Shown piece after piece: positions 35,736 through 46,607 of a DNA stretch of 64,000 nucleotides (position 1 is its first letter; each line of letters opens with the position of its first letter). Under the pieces are notes generated by a model. The model saw nothing but the letters and a program-made list of their open reading frames with translations, was not told where the DNA came from and did not search any database. The stretch comes from Antilocapra americana (taxonomy: Eukaryota > Chordata > Mammalia > Artiodactyla > Antilocapridae): NCBI GenBank assembly GCA_007570785.1, contig ML662449.1:15150491-15214490 (forward strand). The letters are read 5' to 3'. Position numbers and translations under genes: made by a program.

Positions 35736-37165
35736 GCTCAGTTCAGTTCTGTTTAGTTCTTCAGCCATGCCAGATTCTTTGGGACCCCATGGACTGCAGA
35801 ACGCCAGGCGTCTCTGTCCACCACCACCTCCCAGAACATGCTCAAACTCATGTCCATTGAGTTGGTGATGCAATTCAACCATCTCATCTTCTGTCATCCC
35901 CTTCTCCTCCTGCCTTCAATCTTTCCCAGCAGCAGGGTCTTTTCCAATGAGTCAATTCTTTGCATCAGGTGGCAAAAGTATTGGAGTTTCAGCTTCAGTG
36001 TCAATCTTTACAATGAGTATTCAGGGTTGATTTCATTTATGATTGACTGGTTTGATTCTCTTGCAGTCCAAGGGACTCTCAAGAGTCTCCAACACCACAA
36101 TTCAAAAGCATAAATTCTTTGGTGTCCAGTTTTCTTTATGGTCCATCTCTCACATCCTTACATGACTACTGGGAAAAAACCCATAGCTTTGACTGTATGG
36201 ACCTTTGTTGGTAAAGTAATGTTTTTGCTTTTTAATATGTTGTCTAGGTTTGTCACAGGTTTTTTTTCCCTAAGGAGAAAGCATCTTTTAATTTCATGGC
36301 TGCAGCCACCACCTGCAGTGATTTTGGAGACCAATGAAATAAAGACTCTCATTGTTTCCATTGTTTAACATCTCTTTGCCATGAAGTGATGGGATTGGAT
36401 GCCATGATCTATGTTTTTTGAATATTGAGTTTTAATCAGCATTTTCACTCTCCACTTTCATCAAGAAGTTCTTTAGTTCTTCTCTGCTTTCTGCCATAAT
36501 GGTGGCATTATCTGCCTATCTGAGATTATTGATAATACTCTCGGCAATCTTTATTCCAGCTTGTGCTTCATCCAGCCTGGCATGTCACATGATGTACTCT
36601 GCATTTAAGTTAAATAAGCAAGGTGGCAATATGCAGCCTTGATGTACTTCTTTCTCAATTTGGAAACAGTTTGTTTTTCCATGTCTGGTTCTAACTGATG
36701 CTTCTTGACCTGCATACAGATTTCTCAGGAGGTAGGTAAAGTGGTCTGGTATTCCCATCTCTTTAAGAACTTTCTGGTTTGTTGTGATCCACACAGTCAA
36801 AGGCTTTAATGTAGTCAATGAAGCAAAAGTAGATGTTTTTCTGGAGTTCTTGTGCCTCTTCTATGTTCCAATGGATGTTGGCAATTTGATCTCTGGTTCC
36901 TCTGCCTTTTCTAAATCCAGCTTGAACATCTGGAATTTCTCTGTTCAGGTACTGCTGAAGCCTGGCTTAGAGAATTTTGAGCATTACTTCACTAGCATGT
37001 GAGATGAGAGCAATCATGTGGTAGTTTGAACATTGTTTGGCATTGTCTTTCTTTGGGATTGGAGTGAAAACTGACATTTTCCAATCCTGTGTCCACTGCT
37101 GAGTTTTCCATTTGATGGCATATTGAATGCAGCCCTTTAACAACATCATCTTTTAAGATTTTCTA
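35736..37165 (-). mobile_element. BovB LINE, 3' segment of an insertion with 5' inversion
   Basis: Starts with the 3' tail (GCTCAGTTCAGTTCTG) and, on the minus strand, covers the RT palm to the C-terminus. YADD has decayed (RQADNATIMAE-like). The 5' end of this arm is inside the RT (ILKDDVVKGLHSI). It joins at 37166 to a + strand BovB leader. GGTGATGTTA (35726-35735) and GGTGATGCTA (37940-37949) flank the composite. Confidence 0.85.
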
Positions 37166-37939
37166 GGACCCACACAGATTTCCCAACCTGGGGATCTGGC
37201 AAAGGGACTGAGAACCCCCAGGGAATTTGACTTTGAAGGCCAGTGGGATTTGATTACAGAACTCCCAGAGGACTGGGGAAACAGACTCTTGGAGGGCACA
37301 AACAAAACCTTGTGCACACCAGAACCCAGGAGAAAGGAGAAGTGACCCCACAAAAGACTGAGCCAGACTTGCCTGTGAGTGTCCAGGAGTCTCTGATGTA
37401 GTTGTGGGTCAATGGTGGCTACCATGGTGTCAGGGGCACTGAATACAACAGTCCTGGCATAAACCCTTTTGAGGGAGGTCCATTACTTTACCATAGTTTG
37501 GCCTCAGGAAAAACTACAGGGGGATCACAGTCCCATCCATCAACAGAAAATTGGATTAAAGATTTACTGAGCATGGATGGCCCTTTCTATCAAACAAGAC
37601 CTAGATTCCCCCCCAGCCAGTCCCTCCCATAAAGAAATTTCCACAAGACTCTTATCCTTCAGAGGGCAGACAGAATCGAAACCACAATTATAGAAAGCTA
37701 ACCAAATTGATCAACTGGATCACAGCCTTGTCTGACTCAATGAAAATATGAGCCATGCTATGTAAGGCCACCCAAGACGGATGGGTCATGGTGGAGAGTT
37801 CTGATGAAACGTGGTCCACTGGAGAAGGAAATTGCAAACCACTTCAGTATTCTTGCCTTGAGAACCCCATGAACAGTATGAAAAGGCAAAAAGATATGAC
37901 AATGAACTCCCTAGGTTGGTAGGTGCCCGATATGCTACT
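37166..37939 (+). mobile_element. BovB leader with L1-like 5' part (inverted arm)
   Basis: First part 37180-37665 resembles the L1 5' UTR seen at 23.6-24.1 kb (TTGAAGGCCAGTGGGATTTG, GAGGACTGGGGAAACAGACT). At CAGAGGGCAGACAGAATCG it passes into the BovB leader that also occurs at 33.0-33.25 kb (ATGGGTCATGGTGGAGAGTT, CACTTCAGTATTCTTGCC, AACAGTATGAAAAGGC). It stops before the endonuclease. Lack of a 3' end fits an inverted 5' arm of the adjoining BovB with loss of about 1 kb between the arms. Confidence 0.75.
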
Positions 37940-37949
37940 GGTGATGCTA

Positions 37950-40834
37950 TAGGAGATCTATTTCAATGTAGTGTTCAGGAGACACCTCTCTGGGAATGTT
38001 ACCAGAGCTAAGACCTGAATAATGAGCAGAACCCAATCATGCAAAGATCTCTAAGCAGCAAAAAAGAACAAACAAACAGTTAGTGCAGTGCTCCCAAGGG
38101 GTGGAGTGTTAAGTCATAGTTAGGAGCTGATCATAAAGGACTTTAGGGACCATGGTGAGATTTTGTTCAATCAGGATAAAAAATACTTTTTAAAAATAAT
38201 TATAATTGGATGATTATGCTATGTCAGGAAATATTGAAGCAAGTTTTATATACCATACCTCATACATACAGAGAAAATAATTTTTATTACCCTCTTCAAA
38301 ATAATAAAGGCTCAGAAACTCTAAAGTTTTATTTGTTTTCCAAATCAATCATTCACCACATTTCCAAATATGTGAGGTCTTCTAGTTGTTAGTTCTTGGT
38401 CATATTATGAAGCTTTCTAGTATAATCAAATATCAGATAAAATCAGAAAGAAAGACCAATGAAATTGTTGGTTTGGTGACTGATTTGAGAGAAAATTATT
38501 GTTAAAAATCTGTATGCTATAAATTATTTCAAAATATCTGACAATATATAAACTATTCACAGAAAATAGTGGAACACATGTTATGGGGTCAATAAGAACA
38601 TCATGAAGCACAGATCTTTAAAACAGAAAATGACACTTTCTCTTTGGATAGCTGATTCTTAGTCACTTACATGTGACTAAGTAGCTAAATCTTAGCTTGG
38701 TAGATTTCAAACATTACCAATTCCAGACCCAAAATAAAAAATGAAGATACAATTATTGGTATAATACTTAGTATGGAAATCATGCAGGAAACAAGAAAAC
38801 TCTACCAATGTTCTCACATAGAATAAACTGTTTAAGTAGCTATATCAGGTCCATTTTTTACAGTTGTAAAATATAGAAGTTAGAGATTCTGAAAACTGTG
38901 CTCAGAGTCTTTCAGGAGTCACATTTTAAAAAAATTTATGCTGTTGTGATTATATGTTTACCGAAATAGTAACATACAGGCAGAATCCTCAAAATATGAT
39001 AAATAAAATTTGAACTATCCTATTATATCCATCTATGTAAATAAGGAGGTTAAATGATTTGGTTTTGTATGGGTTACCTCCATTCTTTTTCTTTATTGGG
39101 ATAGGTTAAAAGCTGAAACTATCTATCTATTTATTTATTTTCCTTCTGTGTCAACTGGATAGGCCAACCCATTTAGCATATGCTGAAAGTTAGCAACACC
39201 TTTTCCAACATTTTGAAGTTCTGGCAAGCTCTAAAAGTTACCATGTCACATAAAAACTCATTTGGCACAATGAAGGGTTTGCTCTATGAATTTATCATGT
39301 AAAATGGTAATTTTTTGAGTGCTTTGAGAACATGCAGAACAGTTGGTTGAAATAAACTTCATTAATGTGATTCTAGGATCAATCCAATCAATCTCTTTAA
39401 TGGAGTTCCTCACCTTCTCTCTTTATATCAACACAAAAGAGAAAAAACAAAAACAAAAAACATGATCCAGAAGAGCTCTGGCCTTGGTCTAAGATGGTTT
39501 TATTTCTGACACTGAATCAACTTACTAAGGGAATCTGGGATAGGATTGAGATGGAGGCTCCAAGTTTACGCTACAGGTTTTTATAAAATTTCCTGTTTCT
39601 AAAGTCTTTCTCGTTATGTTAATGGTTTTCAAGCTATTCAGAGATCAGCAACCAAAGCTTTCCTCAATAATTATTTTCTCAATAATATATCTGAAACTGA
39701 CTGCCAATTGGCCACTCATTTTCCCCTTCTACTTCAGTAACATGCATTAGAGAAATTCTTCAGTGTATTACTGCTTGTCTGTTGTGATATATATGCTATA
39801 TTGCCTTGTTGATCACCTGTTCCAAACTCCTTTAAGGGTGGCTTCTTTTATTCAAGAGGCTGGACAGCAAAATATTACATTTCTCAGATTTCTTTGCACC
39901 TTGTGTTTCAGCTGTAATTTAGGACACTTTATTTGGATGTACTTGTTTGAGCATTGAATTAATAATTAAGTAAAGAAACAGGAAAAAGGCCCTGATATAT
40001 TTCTTTTGGTGTTGGCATCTCAAGCAACCATTACAAGGCTCTGGGGCAATCAGCTTCCTATCCCATATCAGGACTTATAGAGCTGAGTCAGCAGCTACCA
40101 TATTTTCAAGATTCTGGATTGTGACAGAATAGGCACTTCTTTTGGTGTGCCAGTTCTACAGTATTCCTATGCAGGATCTTTCTGTGTAAGAATCTTGGCC
40201 CACATCTTGCTCTGATACAATTTCCAATGATTTGGGTGAACTCCTACTTCTCAGAATTAAATAACTTCATAATAAAAAGAAACACTTTTCATATGCACTG
40301 GATTCTGATTCATATTACTACAGTGAGATTACTATGTCCTTGATATCAAATTACATTTATGAAGTGTCTTAAGCTACATCACACATTCTCTTTTATCTCC
40401 TGCACACACAGAGATGAGAACATGAGGAATTATTTTGGAATTAAAAGATGATAGTAATTCAAGAAAACATATTAATCTAAAATTATTGGCATTGTAGTGG
40501 AACAATCTATTACTTTTTTAGGTTCCTATCAGTATAAAAGATTATAATAAGAGCACACAACACATACCTCCATATACACGTATTCAGATTTTAACTGCCT
40601 ACCACTTATATCTGTTTGAATACCCATCTCCCTTCCCATAATCTAAACCTGGGTATTCTCTGAAACCTAAAGCAAAATTGACACTGAAGCTAACAATTCC
40701 ATATCTATACTTATGGCCATATTTTATTATTACTTTTAAATCATCCCTAATATCTAAATGACTCTAAGTCTTATTTACTCTTCTATCACAACCATTTTTC
40801 CTTAGGAAAAGCATAATGGAGTGGGACCAAATAG
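37950..40834. other. 2.9-kb stretch, no gene recognised
   Basis: AT-rich. Short open frames at 38210-38392 and 39763-39957 have no recognisable domain. Possible old DNA-transposon text around 39750-40230 could not be named. Confidence 0.5.
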
Positions 40835-40981
40835 GTCTCACTTTGCCACATTCGAGCTCTTTATAATATCCTCTCATTGTCCTTAGTTTCCTCATCTGAA
40901 AAATGAACACAGTAATATCTACTCTTTAACAATGAGAGGCAATTACATGGGAACACTCATACATCAGTGGTGACTGGCTTG
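40835..40981 (+). repeat. MIR SINE, upstream half
   Basis: TTTCCTCATCTGAAAAATGA and surroundings match the MIR core. The MIR 3' part (GTAGGTGCTTAATGAATTG) resumes after 43664, so BovB inserted into it. Confidence 0.6.
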
Positions 40982-43664
40982 TAAAAACATCTACTTCTGA
41001 GTCACTGACTATGATTAAAGCCTTTGACTGTGTTCAGTTGAGTTCAGTTCAGTCACTCAGTTGTGTCTGACTCTTTGTGAACCCAAGAACTGCAGCACGC
41101 CAGGCCTCCCTGCCCATCACCAACTCCCAGAGTCCACCCAAACTCATGTCCATTGAGTCCATGATGTCATGTAACAATCTCATCCTCTGTTGTCACCATC
41201 TCCTTCTGCCTTCAATCTTTCCCAACACCAGGGTCTTTTCAAATGAGTCAACTCTTCGCATCAGGTGGTCAAAATATTGGAGTTTCAGCTTCAACATCAG
41301 TCCTTCCAATAAACACCCAGGACTGATCTCCTTTAGGATGGACTGGTTGGACCTCCTTGCAGACCAAGGGGCTCTCAAGAGTCTTCTTCTCCAACACCAC
41401 AGTTCAAAAGCATCAGTTATTCAGTGCTCAGCTTCCTTTATAATTCAACTCTCGCATCCATACATGACTACTGGAAAAACCATAGCCTTGACTAGACGGA
41501 CCTTTGTTGACAAAGTAATGTTTCTGCTTTTTAATATGCTGTCTAGGTTGGTCATAACTTTCCTTCCTGGAGTAAACGTCTTTTAATTTCATGGCTGCAG
41601 TCACCATCCGCAGTGATTTTGGAGCCCAGAAAAATAAAGTCAGCTGCTGTTTCCACTGTTTCCCCATCTATTTCCATGAAGTGATGAGACCAGATGCCAT
41701 GATCTTAATTTTCTGAATGTCAAGCTTTAATTCAACTTTTTCACTCTCCTCTTTCACTTCCATCAAGAGGCTCTTTAGTTCTTCTTCACTTTCTGCCATA
41801 AGGGTGGTGTTATCTGCATATCTGAGGTTATTGATATTTCTGCCAGCGATCTTGATTCCAGCTTGTGCTTCCTCCAGCCCAGCATTTCTCATGATGTACT
41901 CTGCATGTAAGTTAAATAAGCAGGGTGACAATATACAGCCTTGCTGTACTCCTTTTCCTATTTGGAACCAGTCTATTGTTCCATGTCCAATTCTAACTGT
42001 TGCTTCCTGACCTGCATACAGGTTTAACAAGAGGGAGGTCAGGTTGTCTGGTATTCCTGTCTCTTGAAGAATTTTCCACAGTTTATTGTGAGCCACACAG
42101 TCAAAGGCTTTGTCATAGTCAATAAAGCAGAAATAGATGTTTTTCTGGAACTCTCTTGCTTTCTTGATGACCCAGCAAATGTTGTCAATTTGATCTCTGG
42201 TCCCTCTGCCTTTCCTAAAACCAGCTTGAAAATCTGGAAGTTCATGGATCACGTATTGCTGAAGCCTGGCTTGGAGAATTTTGAGCATTTCTTTACTAGC
42301 ATGGGAGATGAGTGCAATTCTGCAGTCGTTTGAGCATTCTTTGGCATGCCTTTCTTTGGGATTGGAATGAAAACTGATCTTTTCCAGTTCTATGGCTACT
42401 GCTGAGTTTCCCAAATTTGCTGACATATTGAGTGCAGCACTTTCACAGCATCATCATTTAGGATTTGAAATAGCTCAACTGGAATTCCATCCCCTCCACT
42501 AGCTTTGTTCATAGTGATACTTCCTAAGGCCCACTTGACTTCACATTCCAGGATGTCTGGCTCTAGATGAGTGATCACATCATCTTGATTATCTGGGTTT
42601 CTGTGAATCACAACAGTGGAAAATTCTTAAAGGGCTAGGAATACCAGACCACTTTACCTACCTCCTGATAAACCTGTATGCAGCTCAAGAAGCAATGTTA
42701 GAACAAGATATGGAACAAAGGACTGGTTCCAAATAGGGATAGGAGTACATTAAAGCTGTATATTGCTACTCTGATTATTTAACTTATATGCAGAGTACAT
42801 CATGTAAAATGCTGGGCTCAAGGAAGCACAAGCTGGAATCAAAATTGCCAGGAGAAATATCAATAACCACAGATATGCAGATGACACTATACTAATGGCA
42901 GAAAGTGAAGAGGAAGTAAAGAGCCTCTTGATGAGGGTGAAAGAGGAGAGTGAAAAAGGTAACTTAAAACTCAACATTCGAAAACCAACGATCAAGGCAT
43001 CTGGTGCCATCACTTTACGGCGAATCGAAGGGAAACAATGGAAAACAGTGAGAGACATTATTTTCTTGGATTCCAAAATCACCATATATGGTTACTGCAG
43101 TCCTGAAATTAAAAGACACTTGCTCTTATAAGAAAAGCAGTGACAAACCTAGACAGCATATTAAAAAGCAGAGACATTACTTTGCAAAGGTATAGACAAA
43201 GCTATTGTTTTTCCAGTTGTTGTGTATGGATGTGAGAGCTAGACAATGAAAAAGGCTGAGCACCAAAGAATTGACCTTTGAACTGTGGTGTTGGAGAAGA
43301 CTCTTGAGAGTCCCTTGAACTGCAAGGCGATCCAACCAGTCACTTCTAAAGGAAATCAACCCTGAATACTCAATGGAAGAACTGATGCTGAAGCTGAAGC
43401 TCCAATATTTTGGCCACCTGATGCAAACAGCCAACTCATTGGAAAAGACTTTAATGCTGGGAAAGATTGAAGGCAGGAGGAGAAGGGGAAGATGCAGCAT
43501 GAGACGGTTGGATGGTATCATATATTCAATGGATATGAGTTTGAATAACTTCTGGGAGATAATGAAAGACAGGGAAACTTGGTGTGTTGCAATCTTCGGG
43601 TTCGCAAAGAGTCAGCCACAACCGGGTGACTGAACAGCAACAAACATCAGTGGTGACTAGCTTG
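40961..43664 (+). mobile_element. BovB LINE (host copy) with a second BovB inside and 21-bp TSD
   Basis: Host element 40982-41032 plus 42606-43643, + strand. It is 5'-truncated at the FIDYAKAFD block (read here as SLTMIKAFDC), and continues with LRYADDTILMAESEEEVKS (about 42870-42920) to the 3' tail TGAACAGCAACAA. Flanks 40961-40981 and 43644-43664 match at 20 of 21 positions. Rich in stops. The nested minus-strand BovB splits it right after GACTGTG. Confidence 0.93.
41028..42605 (-). mobile_element. BovB LINE nested in BovB, opposite orientation
   Basis: Insert 41033-42600 flanked by CTGTG (41028-41032 and 42601-42605). Minus-strand frame 42426-41668 (252 codons) holds FIDYDKAFDCVAHNKLW and NLRYADNTTLMAESEEE. 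YADD has become YADN, replacing the second catalytic aspartate, so the enzyme would be dead. It runs from LEPDILECEVKWALGSI at the 5' side to the 3' tail at 41035. Confidence 0.93.
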
Positions 43665-43700
43665 GTAGGTGCTTAATGAATTGTAGCTTCTTGTTTGCTG
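43665..43700 (+). repeat. MIR SINE, downstream remnant
   Basis: GTAGGTGCTTAATGAATTG is the MIR 3' end that continues the upstream half across the BovB insertion. Confidence 0.5.
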
Positions 43701-46089
43701 TCATCGTTCTCATTCAAGCCATTGTCCCTTCATACCTGAGTATTGTAATGACCTCCAAATATTTCTGGCTAAGGCAAAAGGTGTTTAGACAGGCCATCAT
43801 ATAAGGGGCCTTTAGGTGAGAAGAGCAAGGTGCCTTATAGGAGCACAGGTAATCTTAGAAAATCTACATCAACTTTTTCTATGATGTCATCAGAGCAACT
43901 GTAAGCTTTTACTAATAAAATAAACCATTGGGAATCTCTTCCTCTTTCAAACGTTTATAATCTTTAGCTTTTACGTATTTCCTTCATTTTCACATAGCTT
44001 TGTTTGCCTAATTATATTATAAGCTGGGTCCAGAGCTAATCCTAGGACCATAGGGTTCATGCTCCATTCCTTGATGAATATCACACCATAGGTACCTTCA
44101 AAAGGTTGATTTAACCTGAAGTCTGGAATTTTAGAATAAGCCTCATTCTTGAATCACTATAATAATTCTAAGTTTCAAAATAATTCCTTATGCCTGTATC
44201 TCTGTTTTTTATTTTACTTTTTGGTGCACTGTTAAAATGCATCTTTCTTTTTTTTTCACAAATAGATAACTTGTTACTCAGACATTTTGCTACCAGAATT
44301 GAAATCTGCCCAGTCTTATAAAAATAGCATTTCTGAAATTACAGTCTCAAAAATTCTGATTTACTAGTGCTAAAATGCCATTCTTAGAATAATAACCTTG
44401 TCAGAGGTGACCAAAGCCATACTGAATGAAATCAGTTCATCATGAGCATGCGTCAGACTGTCCCAAGATGATCTTCTAAATGACTGATGCATCTCAGTTG
44501 TTTTAATATTTTTTAAAAAACACATGTCAGGAAGATCCTTAAAAGTACAGTGCTTATAATAGATAAATTTTTTTTTCAATAGATCAGAACAAAAGTTGGC
44601 TCCATATTTTAAAGCAACTATCACTTCTTATACAGTCTAGTATATGGATTTATGAGGTTATTAATAAACAACAAAATTTATTGTTAAAGCTTAATAAAAT
44701 ATGACAGTGTCATATATTACTTACATTGCTCTGAAGAGGCCCAGAGGTAGGCAACTCTGATGCGTAAAAGTTGCCTAAATGTTAGGATGTGGTTAGCCAG
44801 TTTTTGGCTGAAATAACAATTTACCAATTCCACTAGTGGCTTAAGAAATTGAGCATGTCCATAGGACTGTTTCATTTAAAGAGTCTTTTTTTTAAATTAT
44901 ACATCTTACAAGTGCTTATGCAATATGAACCCTGTTCAAAAGGCTCATTCCCACAGGGAGAAGCATAAAGCCAAAATTTGATTTTCCAAACTGAATGAAA
45001 ATGTGTTCATTCCTCCCACTTCGGGGAGGTGTCAAAAAATACTGTCAGTTTTATAATTATGGCTCTTCAGCAGATGGGTGGTAAGACATTCTGTGACATT
45101 TGAGAAGAAAATAATTTTAAAACCCTAAAAATAATAGTAAAGGATCTTCTAAATAAAGTACATGCTCCAACACACAAATAAAATATCTCAAAGTTGGAAT
45201 GGAATTTTTAAAATGATTAGAGACACATTTGTTAGCTAGACCTTTATATGTTTACAGTATATACACCATCAGGTTTTTCATCAGGTCATAACAAAAGAGA
45301 ACTCTGAAGAATATTCTGGAATAGCTACATTAGTTTGGAGCTGATAAATTTATGTAGTATGAACCGACAGTTTGCTCCCATTTTGAATCAACCACAAGAA
45401 ATAGCTGATACAGTAAACAAGGTTAAAATCATAATACAAAGCAGGGCTTGGAGGAGGGTTGGTTAATTCTCAGCTTTTGTTCCATTCACTCAAAAAGAGC
45501 AAGTAAAATATAACCCAGCAAAAAAGTCTCACAGGTTTAATTCCTACCATAACCTGAAGGGTACCTGGTTTTCTGAACTGCCAGTCTATTGACAGACAAT
45601 AAAGACGTCCCATCCCTAAATCATTGCATCCTTTTGGAACATAGTATTTTCTTTACAGTGTTTCTTTGGGCCCCCTGCGTAGATAAACAGCACAGCTTTA
45701 GGTGTGAATGGTCTATCTGGACAAGCATGAAAAAGAATATTGACAAGTCATTTGTTGCTTCTGGCTTTTGTGTCAGATTCAGAAAACCAAGGAAGAACAA
45801 AAAAGAAAACAAAGACAAAACCCAAGGCAAACAAACAAAAAACAAAAAGATTTCAAAGACCACATCAAATTTTTGTTGTTGGGTCTTGCAACTACCAGAA
45901 CAGATGACCCTCAGTTTTTCAATACATTTTTAATTGACACAAGAACAGATAGAAAATAAAGATAAGCAAAAAAGAATTAAAGAAAAGGATACGTAAATCC
46001 ATTACCCAGTGGTCAGTCAGGACTACATATTTTTTATATATACATAACTATATTGAACATATAAGATCATTTTTTCCCTTACTCTTCTG
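43701..46089. other. 2.4-kb stretch, no gene recognised
   Basis: Mixed sequence; frames at 45589-45933 (+) and 44624-44370 (-) have no domain I know. Two poly-T runs (44246, 44567). Confidence 0.5.
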
Positions 46090-46572
46090 TAGTCTGTGTA
46101 AAAATTAAAAAGGAAAACCTCACTTGAATAGCCAGGAGACCAGAACGGGGAGTTGGTCACACACAGAAAGGGGAGTCATACACAGACCACTACGAGTCAA
46201 TACAGATCCCAAAAGGAAGATAACTTTGCATTTCTGACAGGAAGTAATACAACTTTACTACTGCTAGAAAGAGGAAGAAAGATTTTTTACCTTGACTGAC
46301 AAGAGCTGAGCCAATGAGAGACTGTCACAGCTCAGCCAATGAAAAGCCACTATACTTTGAACTCCCAGTTTCTTTCAAAGATATTTTTCTTTATAACAGC
46401 ACCTCCCAACTTCTTCTTCTCCTCCATGAAAGTTTCTCTTTCTTTGTTTTGATGGGCTTGCAAGCGGTTCTCCTCCTGCCCTGAATTGCAATTCTTTGCT
46501 GCTCCTGAATAAACACATTTTGCTGTTTTTTTTTTTTCTTAACTGACTATTTAACTGTTTTAGGTTAACAGC
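46090..46572 (+). mobile_element. LTR-like element (tentative)
   Basis: Order of signals looks like a solo gammaretrovirus-type LTR: two copies of GCTSAGCCAATGA (CCAAT boxes at 46311 and 46336), a TTTATAACAG box at 46388, an AATAAA at 46508 followed by CACATTTTGCTG, and an end near GGTTAACA (46570). Limits are approximate and no target duplication was found. Confidence 0.5.
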
Positions 46573-46607
46573 TGCTTTTTCCATGTGCAGTTCTTGAAAA
46601 CTTTCAG

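Noticed and set aside
37166..37939. Independent L1 insertion at the BovB junction
   Set aside because: The L1-like part runs directly into BovB leader sequence and has no L1 ORF or tail, so a chimeric BovB leader fits better, though not proven.
45589..45933. 114-codon frame with Lys/Asn-rich tail
   Set aside because: A-rich low-complexity coding, overlapped by an equally long antisense frame; no homology recognised.
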